This document shows positions 19,079 to 28,447 of a stretch of 64,000 nt of DNA, one piece after another; the first letter of the stretch is position 1, and each line of letters begins with the position of its first letter. The notes beneath the pieces were generated by a model. That model had not been told where the DNA came from, did not search any database, and was given only the letters and a program-made list of their open reading frames with translations. The stretch covers positions 62,001 through 126,000 of the forward strand of contig JARLHR010000204.1 of assembly GCA_031292145.1 (NCBI GenBank), given 5' to 3'. Made by a program: the position numbers and the translations under genes. Origin of the DNA: Clostridium sp. GTDB lineage: Bacteria; Bacillota; Clostridia; Clostridiales; Clostridiaceae.

Positions 19079-19254
19079 AGCAACTTTATTTATTTGTGAT
19101 ATGATTTACCATTCACTGTCCTAAGCCTTGCCTCGCATTTACATCTTTCGAAATTAATATTTAACAAGTGCAAACCTTCTGTTTGAAATATTTCACATAT
19201 CCAAGAAGAAGTAGAAAAAAGTATATCATCATAACTTCTAATTCCACCGCATAT

Positions 19255-19283
19255 TTGCCATAACCTGTAAATTGGTATAAAAT
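19255..19283 (+). promoter_or_regulatory. promoter of the PHP phosphoesterase
   Basis: TTGCCA (19255-19260), 17 bases, TAAAAT (19278-19283), followed 34 bases later by the ATG. Confidence 0.55.
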
Positions 19284-19317
19284 AAAGCATATAATTAAAA
19301 ATAACGAGGTGTATAAA

Positions 19318-20196
19318 ATGATAGATCTACATATACATACAACTTCATCAGATGGTTCGGACGAACCAAAAGAAATTCTTATTAAAGCACAAAATTCTGG
19401 ATTAAAATATATTTCTATTACAGATCATGATTCCATTGGTGCATATGAAAAGTTAAAAGATATTAATATAAGTAACTATTTTGATGGCAAACTTATTCCT
19501 GGCTGCGAATTTTCAGTTGTTTATAATGGAATACCTATTGAAGTGTTAGGATACGGTATAGATCTTGATTTAATAAATAAAACAGGTATAGTATCAGATG
19601 AAAAATTTCTCGAAAGAGAAAATAATTACCTGACGAAAATGATGGAGGTATGCAAAAATCTTGACATAAAATTTAGCAATAATTTATCAATAAAGGAGGG
19701 TAAATATTTTGCAACTCAAATAATGCACGCTGATCTTAAAAAATATCCTGAAAATGAAAAACATTTCACTAAAGAAGTATGGGAAAGCCTTAATGCATTT
19801 TACAGAACTTGTGTAAATAATCCCAACAGCTCTTTTTTTCTTGATCAAACTAAAAATTATCTTACAATTCCTGAGGCATCTGATTTAATAAAAAAAGCAG
19901 GTGGCAAAGCATTCCTTGCTCATCTATACGGCTATTTTTCAGATGATCATGATAAATTATTGAATTCAATGGTATCCTTAAATGCATTAGATGGAATCGA
20001 ATGCTATCATTCACTTCATTCAATTGATAAGACAAAACATCTGCTTGATTATTGCAATAAGCACAACCTTTATTCTTCAGGCGGAAGCGATTATCATGGA
20101 AAACTTAAGCCCAATGTTAAACTTGGTGAAAGTATTCTTGATACAAAAATACCATTCAAAATATTGGAACCATGGCTTCCAAGTAACATAATATAA
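19318..20196 (+). CDS. PHP-domain metal-dependent phosphoesterase
   Basis: A 292-residue cytoplasmic protein of the PHP family, which hydrolyses phosphoesters using a trinuclear metal centre. Metal-ligand motifs are visible: DLHIHTTSSDG, TDHDSIGAY, GCEFS, AFLAHLYGY and the C-terminal GGSDYHG. The layout resembles the small bacterial members (TrpH/nucleotide phosphatase-like), but the substrate is unknown. ATG 19318 is preferred because GAGGTG lies six bases upstream; the GTG at 19309 is inside that site. A terminator follows at 20358. Confidence 0.88.
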   Translation: MIDLHIHTTSSDGSDEPKEILIKAQNSGLKYISITDHDSIGAYEKLKDINISNYFDGKLIPGCEFSVVYNGIPIEVLGYGIDLDLINKTGIVSDEKFLERENNYLTKMMEVCKNLDIKFSNNLSIKEGKYFATQIMHADLKKYPENEKHFTKEVWESLNAFYRTCVNNPNSSFFLDQTKNYLTIPEASDLIKKAGGKAFLAHLYGYFSDDHDKLLNSMVSLNALDGIECYHSLHSIDKTKHLLDYCNKHNLYSSGGSDYHGKLKPNVKLGESILDTKIPFKILEPWLPSNII

Positions 20197-20357
20197 GAAA
20201 TATTACTCTATTTATTTTTAACTAACACATCTTTACCCTTTAATGGACAATTAGAGAAAATTGGTGTAATTGAATTTTATCCAGCAAAACAACTTTCTTC
20301 ATATACTCTTTCTTAATATTATGTATTTTTAGTACACAACTCTGATTTATAACAGAT

Positions 20358-20389
20358 AAAAAAGCAATATCTATATATACTGCTTTTTT
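20358..20389 (+). terminator. terminator of the PHP gene
   Basis: AAAAAAGCA pairs with TGCTTTTTT around an AT-rich stem, ending in a T-run. Confidence 0.65.
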
Positions 20390-20406
20390 ATTATATTTAA
20401 ATATAT

Positions 20407-20499
20407 GGCACATTCAAAAAAATAACAAGTCAATTTGCCTCCTTGCCTGATGAAAAATAATCATGGCAACTTTGGACTTGTTATTTATTTTCATGTGCC
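20407..20499. repeat. 93-bp palindromic intergenic repeat
   Basis: The ends GGCACATTC... and ...TCATGTGCC are inverted, and inside them ATAACAAGTC is matched by GACTTGTTAT. Related fragments occur at 661-690, 33908-33930 and 36432-36474. It looks like a small non-coding mobile or hairpin repeat. It has no coding capacity. Confidence 0.6.
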
Positions 20500-20551
20500 T
20501 AAATTCTTTTTTTAATATCATCTAAACCATATATCACGCATAAGCATAACA

Positions 20552-20716
20552 TTATTTCTTTTCTATTTTAATTCCATGGCACATACTTGCTGAAGAACAT
20601 CCAGAGCAGCCACAGCCGCATCCACGTTCTCCACTTTTAGCTTTTTTTATTTGCTTTCCTACCACCAATGCCATAAATCCAAATATTATACTAGCTAATA
20701 CAATTGTTGCTATCAT
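20552..20716 (-). CDS. FeoB-associated Cys-rich membrane protein
   Basis: A 54-residue protein. One N-terminal membrane helix (IVLASIIFGFMALVVG) is followed by KKAKSGERG and a cysteine cluster, GCGCGCSGCSS, with another CH near the end. Small proteins of this kind commonly sit after feoB in Firmicutes and are thought to help ferrous iron transport. AAGGAG lies eight bases before the ATG at 20716. It is 68 bases beyond the feoB stop in the same direction, so it is probably co-transcribed. Confidence 0.88.
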   Translation of the reverse strand: MIATIVLASIIFGFMALVVGKQIKKAKSGERGCGCGCSGCSSASMCHGIKIEKK

Positions 20717-20784
20717 TCATATCACTCCTTATTTTAAAATTTAAGTTTGTAGTATTATCAATTCTCATACTTAATCTTCATATT

Positions 20785-22932
20785 TTATTTTGTATAACTT
20801 AATTTTCTATTTTCTTGCTTTTCTCTTGAACTTCTTCCACTAATTATAATTATTGCTATTGCAGCTATCGCTATTACAACTGATGTTAAAGCTCCAAGTA
20901 AGCTTCCAACTCCTAATATATAATTACCAACTTGATTAATAACAAGTGAAACAATATAAGCTGTTCCTGTCTGAAATCCTAATGTAATAAATGTCCATTT
21001 CCAATTTCCCATTTCACGTCTTATTGCACCAATTGCTGCAAAGCAAGGAGCACAAAGTAAATTGAATGTCATAAATGCTAATCCACTTGCTGCTGTAAAC
21101 ATTGCACTAACATTGCTAATTAATGCAGGATCAGTTTCTGAAGCGCCAGCTAGTCCATATATAACACCAAAAGTTCCAACAAGATTTTCTTTTGCAACAA
21201 GACCCGTAATAGTTGAAACTGTTGATTGCCAATTCCCAAACCCAAGTGGTGCAAATATAGGTGCTATTATGTTTCCAAGACTAGCCAATATACTATTATC
21301 TGCATCTACCATTTCAAGTGACCAATTGAAAGATTGTAAAAACCATACTGTTGCACAAGAAACAAGAATTATTGTTCCAGCTTTTGTGATAAATGCTCTT
21401 ACTCTATCCCACATGTGAATTATTACACTCTTTGCACTCGGAACATGATATTGTGGAAGTTCCATAACAAATGGTGATGGATCTCCAGCAAATAACTTGG
21501 TCTTCTTTAATATGATTCCACAAACAACAATCATAACTATCCCTAAAAAATAAGCTGATGGAGCAACCCAAGCTGAATCATTAAAAAATGCCGATGCAAT
21601 TAATGCTATGACTGGTAGCTTAGCACTACATGGAATAAATGTTGTTAACATAATTGTCATCTTTCTATCCCTATCATTTTCCATAGTTCGAGTTGACATT
21701 ATCCCTGGCACACCGCAACCTGAACTAATTAACATTGGTATAAATGATTTACCTGAAAGACCAAATTTACGGAAAATTCTATCCATTATGAATGCTACAC
21801 GTGCCATATATCCACAATCCTCAAGAATAGATAAGAATAGAAATAACAATATAATTTGTGGTACAAATCCAAGCACTGACCCAACACCACTGATTATTCC
21901 GTTTATTATTAATCCTTGTAACCAATCAGCAATATTTGCACTTGTCATGAAAACCGAAACATTCCCTTGAATTATCTCTCCAAATAGTTTATCGTTTATC
22001 CAATTAGTTCCCACTGTTCCAATTGTTATTGCTATGTAATATACTGCAAACATAATAGCTACAAAAATAGGAAGAGCTAAAAAGCGATTTGTAACAATCT
22101 TATCAATTTTATCTGAAGTTGTTTCTTTTGCTTGGCTATTCTTTTTAATTGATTTCGAAACTACATCTCCAATAAAAGAATATCTATCTCCGGTTACAAT
22201 GCTTTCACTGTCATCATCAAGTTCTTCTTCATATTTTTTAATTATTGTTTCTATTTCATCTAAGATATCCTTTGAAATATTTAGTTTATCAATAATATTT
22301 TGATCCCTTTCAAAAAGTTTAATTGTAAGCCAATGTAATTCCATTCCTTCATGTGGAATACATTTTAATATTACTTTTTCTACCTCTTCAAAAGCGTCCA
22401 TAGCTTCATTAGAAAAAGGTAATTTAAAATTTGGTTTAACTTTTTCCCTTGCAGTTTCTATAGCCTTTTCAGCAGCTATCTTAATTCCATTACCCTTAAG
22501 TGCTGATGTTTCAACAACAGGACATCCAAGAATTTTTGATAATTTATTAATATCAATTTTATCACCATTCTTCTCAATAATATCCATCATATTAAGTGCT
22601 ATAACTGTTGGAATCCCTAATTCTAAAATTTGAGTAGTTAAATATAAATTTCTCTCAATATTAGATGCATCAATTATATTAATTATTGCATCCGGTTTAT
22701 CATTTATCATAAAATTACGTGTTACAACTTCTTCAAGAGTATATGGTGATAAAGAATAAACTCCTGGCAAATCAACAATTTCTACATCCCTATATCCTTT
22801 TAACTTACCACCTTTCTTTTCAACAGTTACTCCTGGCCAATTTCCTACATATTGAGTTGAACCTGTGAGTTCATTAAACATAGTTGTCTTTCCGCAGTTT
22901 GGATTACCTGCAAGACCTATTTTTATTGACAT
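20785..22932 (-). CDS. feoB: ferrous iron transporter B
   Basis: A 715-residue membrane protein that imports Fe(II). The N-terminal G domain has GNPNCGKT (residues 8-15), DLPGVYSLSPYTLEE and NMMDI. A helical spacer is followed by a membrane region from about residue 275 with Gate motifs (VAFIMDRIF, CGVPGIMSTRT, CSAKLPVIALI, GLVAKENLVGT). GGGGGAAG precedes the ATG. It is the third gene of a feoA-feoA-feoB operon with Fur boxes upstream of the first gene. Confidence 0.96.
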   Translation of the reverse strand: MSIKIGLAGNPNCGKTTMFNELTGSTQYVGNWPGVTVEKKGGKLKGYRDVEIVDLPGVYSLSPYTLEEVVTRNFMINDKPDAIINIIDASNIERNLYLTTQILELGIPTVIALNMMDIIEKNGDKIDINKLSKILGCPVVETSALKGNGIKIAAEKAIETAREKVKPNFKLPFSNEAMDAFEEVEKVILKCIPHEGMELHWLTIKLFERDQNIIDKLNISKDILDEIETIIKKYEEELDDDSESIVTGDRYSFIGDVVSKSIKKNSQAKETTSDKIDKIVTNRFLALPIFVAIMFAVYYIAITIGTVGTNWINDKLFGEIIQGNVSVFMTSANIADWLQGLIINGIISGVGSVLGFVPQIILLFLFLSILEDCGYMARVAFIMDRIFRKFGLSGKSFIPMLISSGCGVPGIMSTRTMENDRDRKMTIMLTTFIPCSAKLPVIALIASAFFNDSAWVAPSAYFLGIVMIVVCGIILKKTKLFAGDPSPFVMELPQYHVPSAKSVIIHMWDRVRAFITKAGTIILVSCATVWFLQSFNWSLEMVDADNSILASLGNIIAPIFAPLGFGNWQSTVSTITGLVAKENLVGTFGVIYGLAGASETDPALISNVSAMFTAASGLAFMTFNLLCAPCFAAIGAIRREMGNWKWTFITLGFQTGTAYIVSLVINQVGNYILGVGSLLGALTSVVIAIAAIAIIIISGRSSREKQENRKLSYTK

Positions 22933-23082
22933 TTTTCTTCCCCCTTACAATAAGGTATATCCCAAAAATAGCTGATATTTATACCTATCATTTTCCTAAT
23001 ATACCTAAATTAATTACAAAATATAATTTCCCAAAATCGGTTTTAGTTTTTACTTAGTCTGAAATATAATTTATTTTGCTAA

Positions 23083-23304
23083 CTACTCCACAAGAATCAT
23101 TTCTGCATCTGCTTTTCGTAAAGATAATTCATACCCACGAACCGTTACCTCTATTGGATCTCCAAAAGGTGCTACCTTACGTACATATACCTCACATCCT
23201 CTAGTAATTCCCATATCCATAATACGCCTGCGGACCGCTCCTAGACCTCCAACCTTTTTAACTATAACTGTTTGTCCACATGCTATTTCTTTTAATGTAC
23301 TCAT
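23083..23304 (-). CDS. feoA: FeoA-domain protein (second copy in operon)
   Basis: A 73-residue SH3-like FeoA protein with GLGAVRRRIMDMGITRGCEVYVRKVAPFGDP, closely matching the family core, and the typical VTVRGYELSLRKADAEMI end. FeoA is a small cytoplasmic partner of FeoB. It lies 13 bases after the other feoA. Confidence 0.93.
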   Translation of the reverse strand: MSTLKEIACGQTVIVKKVGGLGAVRRRIMDMGITRGCEVYVRKVAPFGDPIEVTVRGYELSLRKADAEMILVE

Positions 23305-23317
23305 TATTGTAATCCTC

Positions 23318-23527
23318 CTAAACTATTATTCTGCTTGCCATACTTTTATCTAATGCAATTCTACTATCCTTTACATTTATAATAAGATTTCCTCCCAGTT
23401 CAGAAATGATTTTAACTGATTCTCCAACAACAAAACCTAAACTATTTAAAAACCTTTTTGTTTCATCATTTCCATGTATCTTTTTAATATTTACTTCATT
23501 TCCTTTTGTAGCTAATATTAATGGCAT
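23318..23527 (-). CDS. feoA: FeoA-domain protein (first gene of operon)
   Basis: A 69-residue FeoA-like protein, more divergent than its neighbour, with RFLNSLGFVVGESVKIISELGGNLIINVKDSRIALDKSMA. Tandem feoA genes before feoB are common in clostridia. AAGGAG stands before the ATG. Two Fur boxes lie 100-170 bases upstream. Confidence 0.9.
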   Translation of the reverse strand: MPLILATKGNEVNIKKIHGNDETKRFLNSLGFVVGESVKIISELGGNLIINVKDSRIALDKSMASRIIV

Positions 23528-23621
23528 AACAATTCACTCCTTATATTATGATAGATTCATTTTTCACAGTTGATTAAGTTAATTTATTTGAATTCTCATT
23601 TATCATAATTCCAACTTAACT

Positions 23622-23640
23622 GATAATGATTTTCATTTAT
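23622..23640. promoter_or_regulatory. Fur box 1 of the feo operon
   Basis: GATAATGATTTTCATTTAT matches the GATAATGATAATCATTATC consensus at 15 of 19 positions by eye. It lies just downstream of a TATTAT -10 element on the minus strand. Confidence 0.8.
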
Positions 23641-23675
23641 CGTTCCACATTAAATATAATACCACTTTCAAAATT

Positions 23676-23697
23676 AATTGAAAATGATTTTCAATTA
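23676..23697. promoter_or_regulatory. Fur box 2 overlapping the feo promoter
   Basis: AATTGAAAATGATTTTCAATT is a perfect palindrome of the Fur type. On the minus strand TTTTCA at its edge and TATTAT, 17 bases on, form the likely promoter, so iron-loaded Fur would block it. The remaining AT-rich stretch to 23886 shows nothing else. Confidence 0.8.
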
Positions 23698-23886
23698 ATT
23701 TTGCAATTATTATAACTTTGCTAATGATAACGTTATATTTAAATTATATTTTTTCACTTTTTTAATTTAAACCTATATTCATTAATATTTTAATAACACA
23801 AATTTCATATTTAATTTTTTGCACTTGTCAAATAAATTTATATAATGTAAATTTATTTTAATTAAATCTTTCATGTCACACTATTC

Positions 23887-23906
23887 CCATAAATTTATGG
23901 TATAAT
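23887..23906 (+). promoter_or_regulatory. promoter and palindromic operator of the sulfite reductase gene
   Basis: TATAAT (23901-23906) is preceded directly by the perfect 14-base palindrome CCATAAATTTATGG (23887-23900). No good -35 element is present, which suggests activator or repressor control through the palindrome. Confidence 0.55.
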
Positions 23907-23944
23907 GTATACAAGCAAGATAATAAGCAATAGGAGGAATAATT

Positions 23945-25495
23945 TTGAGTAATTTTAAAGAAGAGTTATTAATTGAAATAGAAGCATTCAGAAAAATAGG
24001 CCATAAGTTTTTACAAGGTGAAGTTTCTGTCGCAGACTTTAAAAAAGCTTCTGGTGGAATGGGTGTATATGCCGAACGTAGCAAAAAAGATTTTATGATA
24101 AGACTTAGAATACCTTCAGGTGTAACAAGCATATCTCAAATGAATTGGCTATGTGATATAGCAGAAAAATATGAATCAGATAAGATACACTTAACTACAA
24201 GGGAAGCTGTTCAATATCATAATTTATCAATAGATAAAGTTTGCGAAATAATGAAAGACGGAATAGAAAATGATGTATATTCTAGGGGTGGCGGTGGAAA
24301 CTATCCAAGAAACGTTGCTTTATCACCACTTTCTGGAGTAGATAAGCTAGAAGCTTTTGATGTTACTAAGTATGCTTTAGCTGTAAATAATCACTTTTTA
24401 AGCAAAATAATATCATACAAATTGCCAAGAAAACTTAAGGTATCTTTTTCAAGCAGCAGCTCAGACCTTGGACATTGCAATATTGCTGATTTAGGATTCT
24501 TAGCTACTATTAAAGATAATAAAGAATATTTTAAAGTTTATTTAGGTGGTGGTCTTGGCCTAAATCCTAAAACTAGTGTTGAATATGATGAACTTGTTGA
24601 GCCAAGTAAAGTTTTATATCATGTGGAAGCTATAACTAATTTATTTATAGCTGAAGGAGATTATGAAAATAAAAACAAAGCTCGTATAAGATATATAGTA
24701 GAAAGAATGGGCAAAGATACCTTTATCGAAACATATAAAAAACATTTAGAAGAAGTTATTAACAAAGAAAATTTAGATTTAATAATCGATTCAAAGGAAA
24801 GCACAAAAGAAGGTAAAAAAATAACCCTAAAATATTCAAGATTATATGAACAAAAACAAGATGGTTTATACAGTATATATTTCCATCCAATTGGCGGGCA
24901 AATATATATCAAAGAATTAAGAAAAATTTTAGATGGTTTAAAATCTGTTGAGGACTTAGAAATAAGATTAACTATGACAGAAGGAATTTATTTTAGAAAT
25001 CTAAATGGTGAAGAAGCTGAAAATTTATTAAAAGCTACACAGAATCTTGGCGGAGAAACATCGCTTGAACAAAGTGTATCATGTATTGGAGTACCAATAT
25101 GCCAAGTTGGAATTTTAGAAAGTCAAAACGCTTTAAATGAAATAATCAATTATTTTAAACAAAAAGGATATACAAAAGATGTATTACCAAGAGTTCATAT
25201 ATCAGGATGTCCAAATTCTTGTGGTGTTCATGAAGTGGCAGGTATTGGATTCACAGGAAAACGTAAAAAAATAAATGATACTGTTGAAGATGTCTTTGCA
25301 CTTCACATTAATGGATCATTTGAAGATAATAATGCAAGACTCGGAAAAGTTTATGGTGATATACTTGCACGCGAAATTCCTCAGTTTTTATATGAGTTAG
25401 CATTGCTTTTAGAAAATAAAAACATTGATTTTTATGATTACGTAAGTGCTAATGAGGCTGAATTCTCAGAATTAATATCTAAATACGTCAAATAA
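23945..25495 (+). CDS. ferredoxin-type sulfite/nitrite reductase hemoprotein
   Basis: A 516-residue siroheme and [4Fe-4S] reductase. It has the two ferredoxin-like half domains, a siroheme-domain motif in THLTTREAVQYHNL-type sequence (HLTTREAVQ at about residue 82), and the cluster ligands CIGVPIC (C-x5-C) and CPNSC (C-x3-C). Family members reduce sulfite to sulfide or nitrite to ammonia by six electrons. With the sulfate cluster on the same stretch, sulfite is the better guess. It starts with TTG, with GGAGG about eight bases upstream. A terminator follows at once, so it is monocistronic. Confidence 0.88.
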   Translation: MSNFKEELLIEIEAFRKIGHKFLQGEVSVADFKKASGGMGVYAERSKKDFMIRLRIPSGVTSISQMNWLCDIAEKYESDKIHLTTREAVQYHNLSIDKVCEIMKDGIENDVYSRGGGGNYPRNVALSPLSGVDKLEAFDVTKYALAVNNHFLSKIISYKLPRKLKVSFSSSSSDLGHCNIADLGFLATIKDNKEYFKVYLGGGLGLNPKTSVEYDELVEPSKVLYHVEAITNLFIAEGDYENKNKARIRYIVERMGKDTFIETYKKHLEEVINKENLDLIIDSKESTKEGKKITLKYSRLYEQKQDGLYSIYFHPIGGQIYIKELRKILDGLKSVEDLEIRLTMTEGIYFRNLNGEEAENLLKATQNLGGETSLEQSVSCIGVPICQVGILESQNALNEIINYFKQKGYTKDVLPRVHISGCPNSCGVHEVAGIGFTGKRKKINDTVEDVFALHINGSFEDNNARLGKVYGDILAREIPQFLYELALLLENKNIDFYDYVSANEAEFSELISKYVK

Positions 25496-25502
25496 TTATT
25501 TC

Positions 25503-25540
25503 AAAAAGTAGCTGCAAAAATAAAAATACAGCTACTTTTT
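25503..25540 (+). terminator. terminator of the sulfite reductase gene
   Basis: AAAAAGTAGCTG pairs perfectly with CAGCTACTTTTT. Confidence 0.9.
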
Positions 25541-25599
25541 ATTTTAATATTTTGATACATTTTCTTACATATAGACTTAAATTACCAGCTATATGTCTC

Positions 25600-25628
25600 T
25601 TGCATAACAGTTTTGAATATGTTAATAT
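25600..25628 (+). promoter_or_regulatory. promoter of 6S RNA copy 2
   Basis: TTGCAT (25600-25605), 17 bases, TAATAT (25623-25628). Both the hexamers and the preceding bases (CTTAAATTACCA...TATATGTCTC) parallel the promoter at 6900-6928. Confidence 0.7.
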
Positions 25629-25662
25629 AATTTCACAACAGAAAACAAGTGATTAGATTATT

Positions 25663-25848
25663 ATTCTGAAATATTCGTTAAGCTTCTATTTTGAACCTAC
25701 ATATAAGTTTCGGGAGTTCAAAATTTAGATGAATAAATGTACTTTCATGTGAGTCCTTTTATGGCTTTAAGAGCGATTGAAACATCTGTGAGAACACCCA
25801 CCTATCGAGGGATAGGTGTCAAAATTGGGGTACCGGTATTTTGGATAT
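25663..25848 (+). ncRNA. ssrS: 6S RNA, copy 2
   Basis: The same architecture as copy 1: CTGAAATATTCGTTAAGC at the 5' end, CCGGTATTTTGGAT at the 3' end, CTATTTTGA pairing with TCAAAAT, and CCTATCGAGGGATAGG. Changes between copies are mostly in loops or compensated. Between promoter and RNA there are only about 30 bases, with no Alu-like domain. Confidence 0.88.
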
Positions 25849-25864
25849 GGTTGCAGAAAACTTT

Positions 25865-25902
25865 AGCCAATGCTTATTACAATTAAGCATTGGCTTTTTT
25901 TC
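25865..25902 (+). terminator. terminator of 6S RNA copy 2
   Basis: AGCCAATGCTTA and TAAGCATTGGCT form a perfect stem followed by TTTTTTTC. Confidence 0.92.
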
Positions 25903-25971
25903 TTGTAAATATTATAAATATAGTAGTTTAAAAGAGTATAATTTATTACCTATCATTGTATCTGAAAATGA

Positions 25972-26001
25972 AAGTGCAGCCACAATCTTATGACTGCACT
26001 T
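25972..26001 (-). terminator. terminator of the metal ATPase gene
   Basis: On the minus strand AAGTGCAG pairs with CTGCACTT, followed by TCATTTTC. Confidence 0.65.
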
Positions 26002-26005
26002 AATT

Positions 26006-28426
26006 TTATATATTTTCAATTTTCATAGCTCTCATTGCATTTAAAATTGCAAGTAGCGCTACTCCAACATCACCAAAAACAGCTTCCCACATAGTTCCAA
26101 TACCAAAAGCTACAAGCACTAATATTGCAAGTTTAACACCTAAAGCAAAAACTATATTTTGCATTACTATGCTTCTAGTTTTCTTTGCTATTTTTATAGC
26201 AGAGGCAATTTTTGAAGGCTCGTCTGTCATTATAACTACATCAGCAGCTTCAATTGCAGCATCTGAACCAACTCCACCCATTGCTATTCCTATATCAGCT
26301 CTAGCTAAAACTGGTGCATCATTTATTCCATCACCTACAAATATTATCTTTCCTTTAGATGATTTTTCTTTATACTGTAACTCTAACTTTTCAACTTTTT
26401 GATCTGGTAATAATTCAGCATAAACTTCATCTAAGCCTAATTCCCTAGCTATTTCATTTCCCACAATTTTATTGTCCCCTGTAAGCATAACTGTCTTTTT
26501 AATGCCAACTTCTTTTAAAGCTTTTACTGCACTTTTTGAATCACTCTTTATCTCATCAGATATAACTATATACCCTGCATATTTCTTATTTATAGCAACA
26601 TGAACTACAGTACCTATGGTTTCAACATTCTTATAAGTTATATTTTCTTTATCCATTAATTTATAGTTGCCGGCAAGTATTTCTTTTCCATCTAGACCCA
26701 CCTTAACACCATAGCCTGATATTTCTTCATACTCTTTTATCTTATCTTTAATAATTTCCTCATTATAAGCTTTTAATATAGAAGCTGCTATTGGATGATT
26801 AGAATAATTTTCTGCATAGGCTGCGCAAGCTATTAGTTCATCTTTTGAAATATTATTTTCTGGGTTTATTTCAGTTACTTTAAATATCCCTTTTGTAAGT
26901 GTTCCAGTTTTATCAAATACAACTATTTCAACATCATTTAAGGCCTCAAGGTAATTTCCACCCTTAACTAATATTCCATTCTTTGACGCTCCACCTATTC
27001 CTCCAAAGAATCCAAGAGGTATAGATATAACCAATGCACATGGGCAAGATACTACTAAAAATGCTAATGCTCTATAAATCCATTCTGAAAATGTTGCACC
27101 ACCTATAACTAATGGAGGAATCACAGCTAATGCTAATGCTGCAAAAACAACTGCTGGCGTATAAAACCTCGCAAACTTTGTTATAAAATTTTCAGTCGGT
27201 GCTTTTTTGCTACTTGCATTTTGAACTAAATCTAATATCTTTGCAACAGTAGAATCTCCAAATTCCTTTTCTACTTCTATTGTTAAAAGTCCATTTTTAT
27301 TAATAACTCCACCTAAAATACTATCTCCAACTCCAACTGCCCTAGGAACTGATTCACCAGTTAGTGCAGCAGTATCAATCATAGAATTTCCTTCAATTAT
27401 CTTACCATCTAGTGGAACCTTTTCTCCTGGTTTTACTATTATAACTTCACCTATACTAACCTCTTCAGGTGCAACTTTTTTGATTTCACCCTCCACCTTT
27501 AAGTTAGCGAAGTCTGGTCTAATATCCATAAGAGCTGAAATAGACTTTCTTGAACGGTTAACAGCAAGATCTTGAAACATCTCTCCAATTTGATAGAACA
27601 GCATAACTGCTACACCTTCAGGATATTCACCTATAGTAAAAGCACCAATAGTTGCTATACCCATTAGAAAATTTTCATCAAACACTTGACCTTTTCTTAT
27701 ATTCCTTAAAGCACCTAAAATAACTTCTCCACCAATAAGAACATAACTTGCCAAATACAAAAATAATTCTATTGAATTCGGTAGCTTCATAACGGTAGCA
27801 ATTGCAAAAATTATTGCCCCAATAGAAAGCCTAATTATTTCACTCTTATTGTCTTCCTTTTCAACGTCTTCATCTTTGCTTTTTTGCATATTCTTTTTCT
27901 CGTCAAGTACAATTACATTAACGTCTGGCTCGATTTTCTTGACTATTGCTTTAACATTGTCAATAATAGTACTTTCTTTTGAAGAATCATCTATTTCTAA
28001 AATTAACTTTGTTCTTATAAAATCTACTACTGCAGATTTCACACCTGCTGTATTATTTGATTCCCTTTCAATTTTTGATGCACAGTTAGCGCAGCATAAC
28101 CCTTCAAGTAGAATTTCTTTTCTTAAAATCTTTCCTTTTTCTTTTTCTCTAACCTTAACATGAGCCTCAATATTGATTACAATCTTTGTTACAGCTGCTA
28201 TAAGTTCTTCTACTCGGTTAATTTCTTTTATTTCTAATGTTAAAGTTTTAGTCAAAAAATTTACATTAGCAAAGTGAACTCCTTCTAATTCATTTATCTT
28301 TCGTTCCATTTTAGCTGCACAATTTGCGCATCCAAGTCCCTCTAAAATAAATTCTTTTTTTATATTATTTTTATCTGACAATTTAATATTAACTGATTCT
28401 CTAGCTATCTTTATATTATTTGCCAT
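26006..28426 (-). CDS. cadA: heavy-metal-exporting P1B-type ATPase (CadA/ZntA type)
   Basis: An 806-residue membrane ATPase that pumps divalent soft metals (Cd, Zn, Pb) out of the cell. Two N-terminal HMA domains each carry C-A-N-C (GLGCANCAAKMER and GLCCANCASKIER). The ion-channel motif is SCPCALVIS; the phosphorylation site is DKTGTLTKG, with TGES and GDGINDAPVLARADIGIAM also intact. The CPC motif and the CadC-type regulator next door favour Cd/Zn over copper. It follows the regulator by about 20 bases and should be induced by metal through the operator upstream of cadC. Confidence 0.92.
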   Translation of the reverse strand: MANNIKIARESVNIKLSDKNNIKKEFILEGLGCANCAAKMERKINELEGVHFANVNFLTKTLTLEIKEINRVEELIAAVTKIVINIEAHVKVREKEKGKILRKEILLEGLCCANCASKIERESNNTAGVKSAVVDFIRTKLILEIDDSSKESTIIDNVKAIVKKIEPDVNVIVLDEKKNMQKSKDEDVEKEDNKSEIIRLSIGAIIFAIATVMKLPNSIELFLYLASYVLIGGEVILGALRNIRKGQVFDENFLMGIATIGAFTIGEYPEGVAVMLFYQIGEMFQDLAVNRSRKSISALMDIRPDFANLKVEGEIKKVAPEEVSIGEVIIVKPGEKVPLDGKIIEGNSMIDTAALTGESVPRAVGVGDSILGGVINKNGLLTIEVEKEFGDSTVAKILDLVQNASSKKAPTENFITKFARFYTPAVVFAALALAVIPPLVIGGATFSEWIYRALAFLVVSCPCALVISIPLGFFGGIGGASKNGILVKGGNYLEALNDVEIVVFDKTGTLTKGIFKVTEINPENNISKDELIACAAYAENYSNHPIAASILKAYNEEIIKDKIKEYEEISGYGVKVGLDGKEILAGNYKLMDKENITYKNVETIGTVVHVAINKKYAGYIVISDEIKSDSKSAVKALKEVGIKKTVMLTGDNKIVGNEIARELGLDEVYAELLPDQKVEKLELQYKEKSSKGKIIFVGDGINDAPVLARADIGIAMGGVGSDAAIEAADVVIMTDEPSKIASAIKIAKKTRSIVMQNIVFALGVKLAILVLVAFGIGTMWEAVFGDVGVALLAILNAMRAMKIENI

Positions 28427-28447
28427 AATCTTTCCCCCATTTAAAAT

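Noticed and set aside
19090-19290. A 66-codon minus-strand frame between the ArsR and PHP genes.
   Set aside because: No ribosome site before its ATG, and it lies across the promoter of the PHP gene.
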